Shown piece after piece: positions 18,417-27,300 of a DNA stretch of 64,000 bases. Position numbers and translations under genes: made by a program. The DNA comes from Pseudomonas putida (GTDB lineage: Bacteria > Pseudomonadota > Gammaproteobacteria > Pseudomonadales > Pseudomonadaceae), in contig NZ_MKZO01000011.1 in assembly GCF_001941965.1 (NCBI RefSeq), forward strand, positions 1-64,000, read 5' to 3'. The notes beneath the pieces were generated by a model. It searched no databases. It saw only the letters and a program-made list of their open reading frames with translations, and was not told the DNA's origin. Position 1 is the first letter of the stretch, and every line of letters starts with the position of its first letter.

Positions 18417-20855
18417 TCAGAAGTTGTAGGCGATGCGGGTGTACCAGAAGCCGCCGTACGGGTCGAAGGGCGAGATCGAGCCGAATTTCGGGAAGCCGTT
18501 GACGTCGCCGGCCGGGAAGGCGTTGTTATCGGCGCGCACGTCGAACAGGTTGTTGGCGCCCACGGCGACGTCGAAGTTGTCGGTGACCGCATAGGCCACT
18601 TCCAGGTCGGTCAGCCATTTGGCGCCGTAGGTCACGTCATAGTTGGGGTTGGCGTCGCGGGCCACGACCTTGTCGTAGCGGGTCACTGCAGCATTCACGG
18701 TGAAGCGCTCGATCTGCCAGTTGGCGCTGAGGATCAGCTTGGTCTTGGGGTTGGCCACGGTCAGGTAGCCCTGGGCGACCCGGTCGAACAGTTCCAGGTT
18801 GTTGCCGGCGGCCTTGAGCGAGGCCGGGGTTTGCTTGATGTCGTCGATCTCGGTCTTGTTGTAGTTGGCGCCGATACCGTATTTCACCCGGCCGAACTGG
18901 CCATAGTCGACCCGGTAGTCGGCCACCAGGTCGACGCCGCGGGTGGTGGTGTCGGCGGCGTTGGTGAAGTACTTGATGCGGTAGCCGGGCTTGTAGCCGT
19001 TGTCGGCGAGGATCTGGTCGACGCCATTGCCGTAGAGGAAGCCGGTCAGGGCGATGCGGTCGCGGATCTCGATCTGGTAGGCATCCAGGGTCACGCTGGC
19101 CTGGGCCAGTGGCTGCCAGGTCAGGCCGAGGCTGATATTGCGCGACTTCTCCGGGCTCAGGTCCTCGGCGCCGAGGGCCCTGGCCAGGGCCGAATCGACC
19201 CGGGCGGTCTTGGCCTCGACGAACTGCGAGACGCCATTGACCGTGGTGTACTGGTTGGCGGTCTGGGCGTAGATCGACTGGGACAGCGACGGCGCGCGGA
19301 AACCATTGCTCAGCGTGCCGCGCACGGCGAAGGTCGGGGTGAAGTCATAGCGCGCGGTGAGCTTGCCGCTGCGGGTGTTGCCACTGCTGTCGTCGTATTT
19401 TTCGAAGCGTGCGGCGGCGCCCAGGTAGAGCTTCTCGGTAGGGTTGATGCCCAGGTCGACATAGCTGGCGTAGCTGTTGCGGCTGGCCTGGCCTTCGTCT
19501 TCCGGGGTCAGGGTGATCGCGCCCTGGGCCCCCACCGAGCCGGGCTGCCCGGCCAGCGGACCGCTGGGGTAGATATAGCCGCCGTTGATCCACGAGAGCG
19601 GGTCGTCCGACTCGGTCTTGTAGCGCTCATGACGGTGTTCCAGGCCCCAGGAGACTTGCAGCGGCTTGCTCAGGCCGACCTCGAAGGCGCGGGTCAGGTC
19701 GAGGTTGTTGGTCCACTGGTCGAAGGTGTTGCTGTAGGTATCGAAGTGGGTCGGGCTACTTGGGCCCAGGGAGGCGTTGAGGGTTTCGTCGGCCCCGGCC
19801 TGGCTCTTGGCGCGGCCGAAGGTGGAGCTGAGGTCCCAGTGCCAGTCGGCGATCTGGCCCTTGCCGCCGGCAGCAGCCTGGTAGTCGGTTTCCTTGAGGG
19901 TATAGAAGGGCGCGGTGCCGTCCGGGTAGATCTCCGGAATGATGTTGGTGGAGTTGGGCCGCCGGTAGTTCTGTCCGCCCTTGGCGTCGCGCTGGCTAAT
20001 GGTGGAGAAGGAATACAGGGTCAGGTCGTCGCTGACCGGCAGCTCGGCGTTGTACGACAGGTTGATCGCCTTGATCTTCGGCAGGCCGTTCTTCTGCACT
20101 TCGCGATCGGCGGTGGCGTTGCGCGGGTCGCCGGCGAAATACAGGTTGCCGGTGGCCTCGCGGGAGCGGGTCGCGGTCTGTACCGACTTGGCGTCCAGGG
20201 CATAGTTGAAGAAGCCGCCGTTATCACCGAGGACCAGGCCCTGGTTGAGGGTCTGGCGCAGGTTGCCGCCGTCGCCGTCCTCGTAGTACTGGCCATATTG
20301 GGTGCTGGCCGAGCCACCGTTGTCGTGCTGCTTGAGGATGATATTGATCACCCCGGCGATGGCATCGGAGCCGTACTGCGCCGAGGCGCCGTCGCGCAGG
20401 ACCTCGATATGGTCGATGGCGCTGACCGGGATCATGTCCAGGTCCACCGGGTTGGTGCCGTAGGCGGCGGTGGAGTCGAGGTTGATCACCGAGCTGTTGT
20501 GGCGGCGCTTGCCGTTGACCAGCACCAGCACGTTGGAGCCGTTCAGGCCGCGCAGGCTGTAGGGGCGGGCGACGCTGTCGTTGGAGGTGCCGGAGGGGCG
20601 CTGGGAGAAGGACGGCAGGGTCTTCTGCAGGGCTTCGCGCAGGCTGCTGGAGCCGGTCTGTTCGAGCTGCTTGCTGTCGATCACATCGATCGGTGCCGGG
20701 CTGCTGGTGACGGTGCGCACTTCGCTGCCGCGCGAGCCGGTGACGATCACCGTGCCGAGCGCGGTATCGCTGTCGGCGGCCAGCGCCAGGGGGCTGAGCA
20801 GGTAGCCGGCGAACAGCGCCGGGGCCATGGACAAAGGGGTGAGTACGGACTTCAT
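18417..20855 (-). CDS. TonB-dependent outer-membrane receptor
   Basis: 812-residue receptor. A signal peptide (cleavage near LALA|ADSD) precedes the TonB box region GTVIVTGSR, a plug domain with RGLNGSNVLVLVNGKRRH and EVLRDGASAQYGSDAIAGVINI, and a 22-strand-type barrel ending in ...YTRIAYNF with the terminal phenylalanine required for assembly. It imports an unknown substrate using TonB energy. Its closest relative in this window is the receptor at 47182-49689, with near-identical plug motifs. A 50-base gap separates it from the monooxygenase gene. Confidence 0.93.
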   Translation of the reverse strand: MKSVLTPLSMAPALFAGYLLSPLALAADSDTALGTVIVTGSRGSEVRTVTSSPAPIDVIDSKQLEQTGSSSLREALQKTLPSFSQRPSGTSNDSVARPYSLRGLNGSNVLVLVNGKRRHNSSVINLDSTAAYGTNPVDLDMIPVSAIDHIEVLRDGASAQYGSDAIAGVINIILKQHDNGGSASTQYGQYYEDGDGGNLRQTLNQGLVLGDNGGFFNYALDAKSVQTATRSREATGNLYFAGDPRNATADREVQKNGLPKIKAINLSYNAELPVSDDLTLYSFSTISQRDAKGGQNYRRPNSTNIIPEIYPDGTAPFYTLKETDYQAAAGGKGQIADWHWDLSSTFGRAKSQAGADETLNASLGPSSPTHFDTYSNTFDQWTNNLDLTRAFEVGLSKPLQVSWGLEHRHERYKTESDDPLSWINGGYIYPSGPLAGQPGSVGAQGAITLTPEDEGQASRNSYASYVDLGINPTEKLYLGAAARFEKYDDSSGNTRSGKLTARYDFTPTFAVRGTLSNGFRAPSLSQSIYAQTANQYTTVNGVSQFVEAKTARVDSALARALGAEDLSPEKSRNISLGLTWQPLAQASVTLDAYQIEIRDRIALTGFLYGNGVDQILADNGYKPGYRIKYFTNAADTTTRGVDLVADYRVDYGQFGRVKYGIGANYNKTEIDDIKQTPASLKAAGNNLELFDRVAQGYLTVANPKTKLILSANWQIERFTVNAAVTRYDKVVARDANPNYDVTYGAKWLTDLEVAYAVTDNFDVAVGANNLFDVRADNNAFPAGDVNGFPKFGSISPFDPYGGFWYTRIAYNF

Positions 20856-21016
20856 GACGGTTCCTAAGGGTTCGATTGGCAGTCAGGCCCTGGATGTGCG
20901 ATCGAACGGGCTCTCATAGGTTGTTTCAGGTTTTCCAGGCATGGCCGGGCCCGCGGGAGGTCCATTGCTCCCGTGGTGTGGCGTGCCTGTGTCTCGTCCG
21001 GCGCGCGCCGGTACGC

Positions 21017-22003
21017 TTATGCCGCGGCGGATCCCTGGCCGCTGAGCAAGGAAGTGAAGCGCCGGTCCCAGAACTCGCGGACCGTCAGCGGCTGGCGCAG
21101 CAGACCGCTGTCGTGGAACAGGTCGGCGATGCGCTGCTGCGCGGCGATGTCCTCATCGCTCACCGGTAGCAGGCGGCACGGGTGCTGGCGCTGGTTGAAC
21201 TGTTGCAGGTAAAGCTCGCGGGAGATCCCGGTCAGGGCTTCGTTGCGCGCGGCCCAGGCCTCGGGGTGGCGTTCCACCCAGTCCCAGGTGGCGCGCTCGC
21301 GCTCCAGGAAGTCGGCGATCTGTGCCTGCTTGCCCGGTTGTGCGAGCACCTTGGCGCTGGTGGCGATCAGGTAGTTGCCGCACTGGTAGCGGCTTGCGTC
21401 GGCCAGCCACTCACCGTCCATTTGCGTCAGCGCCTGCAGGGCCCCGATCCCGCCCGCGACGATGGCGTCGAGATGACCGTTCTGGAAGGCGATCAGCGCA
21501 TCCCGCGCCGGCATTGGCCGGGCCTGGATATCGGCAAGGGTCAGGCCGGTGTCGCGCAGCAGGTTGAGCACCAGGTAGTGGGTGTCGGTGGCGCGCACGA
21601 AGCTGATGCGCTTGCCCTTCAGGTCGGCGATCGAGCGGATGCCGCTGCCGCGCTTGACGATCAGGCCACTGCGGTTCTGCTCGCCCTGGTAACTGGCGAT
21701 CAGCACCAGCGGATTGCCGGCGGCGCTGGCGAACAGGGGCAGCACCGGGCTCATGAAGGCGTAGTCCAGGCTGGCACTGGCGAAGGCTTCGAGGACCATG
21801 GCTCCGCCCGGAATATCCACCCATTCCACGGGGTAGGGCGTGGCGGCCTGGCCGGCATCGCCGAGAAAGCTGGCGGCCTGGCCCTTGTAGCGCCACACCC
21901 GCAGCGCTTGCGCAGTGCTCGCCAGTGCCGGTGCCATGCCCGCCGCCAGGCCGAGCAGGGCGCTGTGGCTGAGGAAGCGGCGGCGGTGGAGGTCGATGTT
22001 CAT
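21017..22003 (-). CDS. Tat-exported ABC substrate-binding protein (SsuA/TauA-like)
   Basis: 328-residue periplasmic protein. The leader has RRRFLSHSALLGLAAGMA, a twin-arginine type signal, then a two-lobed SsuA/NMT1-like fold with ASLDYAFMSPVLPL, RGSGIRSIADLKGKRISFV and the hinge AFQNGHLDAIV. Relatives bind sulfonates, taurine or similar anions. No cognate SsuB/SsuC-type ATPase or permease is adjacent; the only ABC membrane parts in the operon are dipeptide-type. The start is 3 bases from the end of the preceding aldolase-like gene. Confidence 0.85.
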   Translation of the reverse strand: MNIDLHRRRFLSHSALLGLAAGMAPALASTAQALRVWRYKGQAASFLGDAGQAATPYPVEWVDIPGGAMVLEAFASASLDYAFMSPVLPLFASAAGNPLVLIASYQGEQNRSGLIVKRGSGIRSIADLKGKRISFVRATDTHYLVLNLLRDTGLTLADIQARPMPARDALIAFQNGHLDAIVAGGIGALQALTQMDGEWLADASRYQCGNYLIATSAKVLAQPGKQAQIADFLERERATWDWVERHPEAWAARNEALTGISRELYLQQFNQRQHPCRLLPVSDEDIAAQQRIADLFHDSGLLRQPLTVREFWDRRFTSLLSGQGSAAA

Positions 22004-22006
22004 GGC

Positions 22007-22798
22007 TCAGTCCAGCAGGTCGGGTTGTTGCTGGACGATGCGGTCCCACAGCGGCAGGAAGTTCAGCCAGCCGAACAGCTCGCGCTGGGCCGGGTTGAAG
22101 CTGTCCTCGCCCAGTTCCGGAACCCGTGGCTGGCCGGCGGAGTACGCCAGCAGATGGGCGCGGGCGGTGTCATCGGCGAGGATAAAGCGCCACGCCGCAC
22201 TCTCCACCGTCTGCCCGGTGGTCCACAGGCCGTGGTTCTGCCAGACCAGCAGGTTGTTGTCGGCGAAGGTCTCGACGAAGGCGTGGGCCACCAGGTCGCG
22301 ATCGTTGGTGTGCAGGGCGTGACGGTCGAACAGCACCTGCTCACCGACAAAGGCCGAGGACTCGGCGGTGATTGGCTGGAACAGCTGGCCCAGGGACGAC
22401 CAGACCCGGCCATGAAACCCGTGCAGATGGGCAATGCCGACCACCTCCGGACGGGCTTTCTGCAACTCGTAGTGCAGTTCCAGGGCGCTGGTATTGAGCA
22501 GGCCATCGCCTTCCACTACTTCCCCCTGGCCGTTAACCCGCAGCAGATGGCTGGTGCGGATCTGCGAGAACGGCACGCCCAGTGGGTTGATCCAGTAATG
22601 CTCGGTCTCGATCGGGTCGCGGGCGGTGAAATGCCCGGCCAGGCCGACCTCGAAGCCCAGTTCGGCGAACAGGCGGTAGGACGCGGCGAGACGTTGCTTG
22701 CGGTGCAGGCGTTCGGCGTGGAGATTGGCGTGGGTGGTCGGGGCGCTCAGTTGCAGGCGATGGTTGTGGTTCGGCAGGCGGGTAATGCTGTGGCTCAT
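22007..22798 (-). CDS. Class II aldolase/adducin family protein
   Basis: 263-residue cytosolic protein of the class II aldolase/adducin fold (fuculose-phosphate aldolase relatives). Visible are LAGHFTARDP (usual GNISxR-like phosphate site position), HLHGFHGRVWSSLG with clustered histidines for metal, and WQNHGLWTTGQ, the second metal histidine region. The ATG at 22798 follows a weak site (GAG). It is the first gene of the eight-gene minus-strand operon ending at 12058. Substrate unknown; stand-alone members often act as decarboxylases or aldolases on small acids. Confidence 0.85.
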   Translation of the reverse strand: MSHSITRLPNHNHRLQLSAPTTHANLHAERLHRKQRLAASYRLFAELGFEVGLAGHFTARDPIETEHYWINPLGVPFSQIRTSHLLRVNGQGEVVEGDGLLNTSALELHYELQKARPEVVGIAHLHGFHGRVWSSLGQLFQPITAESSAFVGEQVLFDRHALHTNDRDLVAHAFVETFADNNLLVWQNHGLWTTGQTVESAAWRFILADDTARAHLLAYSAGQPRVPELGEDSFNPAQRELFGWLNFLPLWDRIVQQQPDLLD

Positions 22799-22889
22799 CG
22801 GGGCGTACTCGCAGGTGGATGAATCGGGCGCCTCCACCGTGCGAGGGGTCGGGTCTGGAGGGACTGTAACAAGGGGGGAGGGAGGGGCA

Positions 22890-22970
22890 GAAATACTGTT
22901 TTGATCTATTTTTATTATTATTTTTAGGAATTAAAAATTGATTGAATATTTAAGTATTGCATTTTGCTCG
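22890..22970 (-). promoter_or_regulatory. AT-rich upstream region of the 12-22.8 kb operon
   Basis: A block of about 75 bases that is very AT-rich (runs such as TTTTTATTATTATTTTTAGG) in otherwise GC-rich DNA, 90-170 bases upstream of the first gene of the eight-gene operon. It is well placed for an UP element or activator-dependent promoter, but no clear -35/-10 pair was identified. Confidence 0.4.
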
Positions 22971-23055
22971 AGGGCCTCATCGCCGGCAACGCCGGCTCCC
23001 ACAGGTATCGTGTACACCGCTGACCTTGTGGGAGCCGGCGTTGCCGGCGATGCGC
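22971..23055. repeat. REP doublet of the GCCGGC type
   Basis: Two inverted copies of GCCGGCAACGCCGGCTCCCAC, at about 22982-23003 and complementary at 23030-23052, separated by a short loop. Confidence 0.85.
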
Positions 23056-23187
23056 CGCGCGGGCGGCGCTCGATCTAAAGGGCGCTAGAGAAGTCGTGCC
23101 AAGCACCTGTCAGCCCTGATGCGATCTACTGACGGGCTTTCTCGCCTCAAAAGATGTGTAGATACCCATGCAGCGATAGGGCCCTGA
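23025..23187. repeat. Dispersed repeat copy (same family as 9065-9236)
   Basis: This stretch matches the right arm at 9065-9236 along its length, including the REP end, CAAGCACCTGTCAGCCCTGA and the terminal AAGATGTGTAGATACCCATG. It ends 54 bases before the broken oprD-like gene. Confidence 0.8.
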
Positions 23188-23240
23188 TAAACAACATAAA
23201 CAGAAAAGGTCGGACTCCGATCCGGCCCAACGGACCAGCC

Positions 23241-24075
23241 ATGCACAACAAAAACAAGATCCTGCCTGCTCTTACCCTGCTGCCCCTGTCCCTCCAGGTC
23301 CATGCCGCCGGCTTCCTGGACGACAGCCAGGCCACCCTGAAGGCCCAGAATTTCTACCTCAACCGCGACTTCCGCGAAGATGCCGGGATCTCCAAGCGCG
23401 AGGAATGGGCCCAGGGTTTCATCCTCGATTTCCGCTCCGGCTACACCCTGGGCACCCTGGGCTTCGGCGGCGATGCCATCGGCATGCTCCGCCTCAAGCT
23501 CGACTCCTCGGCCGGTCGCAGCGGTACCGGTCTGCTGCCGGTAGGCGACGACGGCCGGGTGTCCGACGAGTACAGCAAATTCGGCGTCGCCGGCAAGGTT
23601 CGCCTGTCGAAGACCGAGCTGAAGATCGGCACCCAGTTGCTCAAGTACCCGACCATCGCTTCCAGCACCGGGCGCATCCTGCCGCAGACCTTCCAGGGCG
23701 GCGTGCTGACCTCGAAGGAACTGGACAACCTGACCTTCACCTACGCCCAGATCAACCGCACCACCAAACGCGACTACTCCCACAGCGAGGCCTGGTCAAC
23801 AAGAACCGGCGCTTCAGCGGCACCCCGGAGGCTGACGACTTCCGCATGGGCGGCGTGGATTACGCGCTCAGTCCGGACCTGGTGCTCAGCTACCAGTATG
23901 GCGAGCTGGACCAGGTCTACGGCCAGCATTACCTCGGCCTGCTTGGCAGCCGCAAGGTCGGGCCGGGCAAGCTGGCCCTGGATGCGCGCTATTTCATCAG
24001 TGATGACACCGGCCAGGCGCGGGCGGGCAGGGTGGATAACCGCACACTCAATGTGCTGCTCAGGGCGACAAGGAC
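23241..24075 (+). pseudogene. OprD-family outer-membrane porin, frameshifted and truncated
   Basis: The ATG at 23241 opens a porin with signal peptide (ending QVHA|AGFLDD) and OprD-family features: LKAQNFYLNRDFR, EEWAQGFILDFRSGYT, RSGTGLLPVGDDG, LKIGTQLLKYPTIASSTGRILPQTFQGG. At about 23791 the frame is lost and homology resumes one frame back as VNKNRRFSGTPEADDF, DYALSPDLVLSYQYGELDQVYGQHYLG, consistent with a single-base deletion. Homology stops near 24065 after DNRTLNVLL, so roughly the last 40% of a typical 420-residue porin is absent. The substrate-channel function is certainly lost. Confidence 0.88.
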
Positions 24076-24083
24076 GCGGCTGA

Positions 24084-24386
24084 TGCTGGTCTGGCAGCTC
24101 GCCTGCGCCAGGCTCGCAAGCCACGGCAGCAGGACCAGCAGCAGGCTCAGGACAACAAGCCGCATGGGCGGCAGGCAATCCGTGGCAGTAAGTGGAAGAT
24201 GCGCGAATTCGACACGCGATAGTGGCCTTCGACCATCGCCAGAATCAGGTATAGCGCTGCCACGCCCCGGTGTGAAATTACCTAGTTTCAGTGATAGCCA
24301 GTGGCCAATACCTTCACGTCCAATAGCGTTTTGCCAGGCCTGCTGGTCAGCACGCGCCTGCGCCTTGATCGCTAAAGGGAGCCCCC
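24084..24386. other. Intergenic region after the porin remnant
   Basis: About 300 bases with no clear gene. A rightward frame ends at about 24237 with a glutamine/arginine-rich tail, and a leftward frame from 24163 begins like a signal peptide (MRLVVLSLLLVLLPWLASLA) but has no family match I recognise. AAGGGAG lies 6 bases before the TPS exoprotein start. This is probably the scar of the deletion that removed the porin 3' end. Confidence 0.4.
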
Positions 24387-27300
24387 ATGAACCGCACTTA
24401 TGCCCTCGTCTGGAACCCAAACCTCGGCGACTGGAGCGTTGCCGATGAACATGCCCGGCGACGGGGCAAGGGCGCTGGCGCAGTGCTGGCGGCGATCCTG
24501 CTGCTGCCGGCACTGGCCAATGCTGCCGATCTACCGACTGGCGGCCAGGTGACGGCGGGGCAGGGGCAGATCGGCTTGCCGGCGAATAACCAGATGGTTA
24601 TCGACCAGGCCAGCAACAAGCTCGCCATCGACTGGCAGAGCTTCGATATCGCCGCCGGCAACAAGGTGACCTTCAACCAGCCCGGCCGCGATTCGGTTGC
24701 GCTGAACCGGGTTCTGGGCGCCGATGGCTCGAAGATCATGGGCCAGCTCGATGCCAATGGCCGGGTGTTCATCGTCAACCCCAACGGCGTACTGTTCGGC
24801 AAGGACGCCCAGGTCAATGTCGGCGGCCTGGTGGCCTCGACCCTGGACATCAGCAACCGCGACTTCGAGGCCGGCAACTACGCGTTCAAGGGCAACGGCA
24901 AGAACGCTGCGGTGGTCAACAACGGCAAGATCAGCGCCACCGATGGCGGCAGCGTCGCCCTGCTCGGCGGCACGGTCAGCAACAACGGGGTGATCGTCGC
25001 CAACCAGGGCAGCGTGGCCCTGGCGGCGGGCAATGCGGTGACCCTGGACTTTGCCGGCGACGGTCTGCTCAACGTGCAGGTGGACGAGGCGGTGGTCGAT
25101 GCGCTGGTGGAAAACCACCAGCTGATCAAGGCCGATGGCGGCCAGGTATTGCTCACTGCCAATGCCGGTGACGTGCTGATCAACACCGTGGTCAACAACA
25201 CCGGCACCATCGAAGCGCAGACGGTTGGCGAGAAGAACGGCAAGATCGTCCTGCTTGGCAGCTTCGATGGCGGCAGCGTACAGGTGGCCGGCACCCTCGA
25301 CGCCAGTGCGGCGAGCGGCGGCAACGGCGGTTTTGTCGAAACCTCGGGTGCTCACGTCAAGGTGGCGGACAGCGCCAAGGTCACCACCCTGGCCCAGAAT
25401 GGCAAGACCGGTACCTGGCTGATCGACCCTACCGACTTCACCGTCAGCGCGGGCGGTACAGCCAAGACTGACAGTGGCATGGGCGCCGACACGCTCTCCA
25501 TCAACCTGGCGAGCACCGACGTCACCCTGCAAACCGTCGCCACCAATACCGGCGCCGAACCGGGCGATATCCACGTCAACGCCGCCGTGACTTGGAATGC
25601 GGGCACCCCGCTCACTCTCAGCGCCCATAACAACATCAATATCAACGCCGCCATTACTGCCCGGCACGCCAATGGCAAGGTCGCGCTGAAGTACGGCCAG
25701 GCCAGCATCAGTGGTGGCACGGCGGACTACAACCTCAAGGCGCCGATCAATCTGCAAAGCGGGCTGAACTTCAGCACGCAGAAAGGCCTGGCCGGCAACA
25801 CGTTCACCTACAACGTGGTCAACGATGCCCAGGCGCTGCAAGCCATAAACGACAACCGACACGGCAACTACGCCGTGGGTAGCTATATCGACCTGGGCAG
25901 CATCAGTAACTGGGTGCCGGTGGGGACCTGGAATGAAGCGTTCGTTGGCCGACTGGTCGGGTTGGGTCATACCCTCTCCAACCTCACTATCGACCGTAGC
26001 GGGACCGACAATGTCGGTCTGGTCGGTTACGCCGACAGCGGCAGCGTGATCCGCGATATTGGCCTGGTCGGTGGTAGCGTCACAGGCGGGAACACAGTTG
26101 GTGGGCTGATCGGAGTCAACCAGGCAACAGTCAGCAACGTCTTTAGCACTGCCACAGTCAATGGCCAGGCGGGCGTCGGAGGGCTGGTCGGGATCAACGA
26201 CGGCCCCATCACCAACGCCTATGCCGCTGGCAGCGTCACGGGTCAAAATTCCGTCGGAGGGCTGGTCGGGGTCAACAGGGGCATCATCAACAACGCCTAT
26301 GCCACTGGCAACGTCACGGGCCAGGTAGAGGTCGGCGGGCTGGTCGGAAGCAACGAAATGACCGTCAGGTTCGCCTATGCCACCGGTCTAGTCCAGTCGG
26401 GAGATGTTTTCTTCGGTGGTCTGGTCGGAAGCAACACCGTCTTCGGCTTTGTAGGCGAGTCCAACTGGGACAGCGACAGCACTGGCAGCGCCAAACCCAA
26501 CTTTTCCGACTTCTTCAATGGCGTAAACGTGAGCGCCGTCACCTCCAGCAACCGCTACAACCACAGCAGCTATGGCAACCTTGGCACCTGGAGCCTCGTC
26601 GCCGGCACTGGCAACGTCTACACCACAGGTGCGAATGGCTGGATCATGATCGAGGGCCAGACGCGCCCCTTCCTCGCCAGCGAATACAGCACCAGCGTCG
26701 GCAACGACCACCAGTTGCAATTGATGGCCTACAGCCTCGGTGCCAGCTACACCCTGGCACGCGATATCGATGCCAGCGCTACCGCGGGCAGCAATGCCAG
26801 CGGCATGTGGAGCACGGCAGGCTTCGTTTCGGTGGGCGACACCGGCAACCGTTTCACCGGGCAATTGGACGGCGGCAGCCATGCCGTGACAGGGCTCACC
26901 ATCAACCGCACGGGCACCGACTCCGTCGGCCTGTTTGGCTACACCAACGTCGGGAGTGTGATTCGCAATATCGGTCTGGTGGGCGCCACTGTCGTGGGCA
27001 ATAACGACGTCGGCGGCCTGGTTGGCAGAAGTTACAGCGCCCTCAGTAATGTCTATGTCACGGGCAGCGTGACGGGCAATAGCAACGTCGGCGGTTTGGT
27101 GGGTAGCAGTGGCGGGCTGATCAATAGTGCTTATGCCGCTGTCGCGGTGAACGGCAACTCTAGTGTTGGCGGCCTGGCTGGCTACAGCGAGCAAAACGTA
27201 ATCAACACCTATGCCTCCGGCAACGTGACAGGAGGCGCCTATGTTGGCGGTCTGATCGGCTTCAATGGCGCCCGGATCGATGACTCATTCGCAACCGGTA

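Noticed and set aside
15784..20867. Two 800-codon rightward frames (15784-18429 and 18411-20867) opposite the binding protein, monooxygenase and TonB genes
   Set aside because: Shadow frames; the leftward genes carry lipobox, signal peptide and family motifs.
24000..24163. Leftward frame beginning like a signal peptide (MRLVVLSLLLVLLP)
   Set aside because: Hydrophobic start is suggestive but the rest shows no family and lies across the porin remnant; not enough to call a gene.
24531..26246. 571-codon leftward frame opposite the TPS domain
   Set aside because: Complement of the exoprotein N-terminal part, Asp/Val/Ala-rich, no motif.
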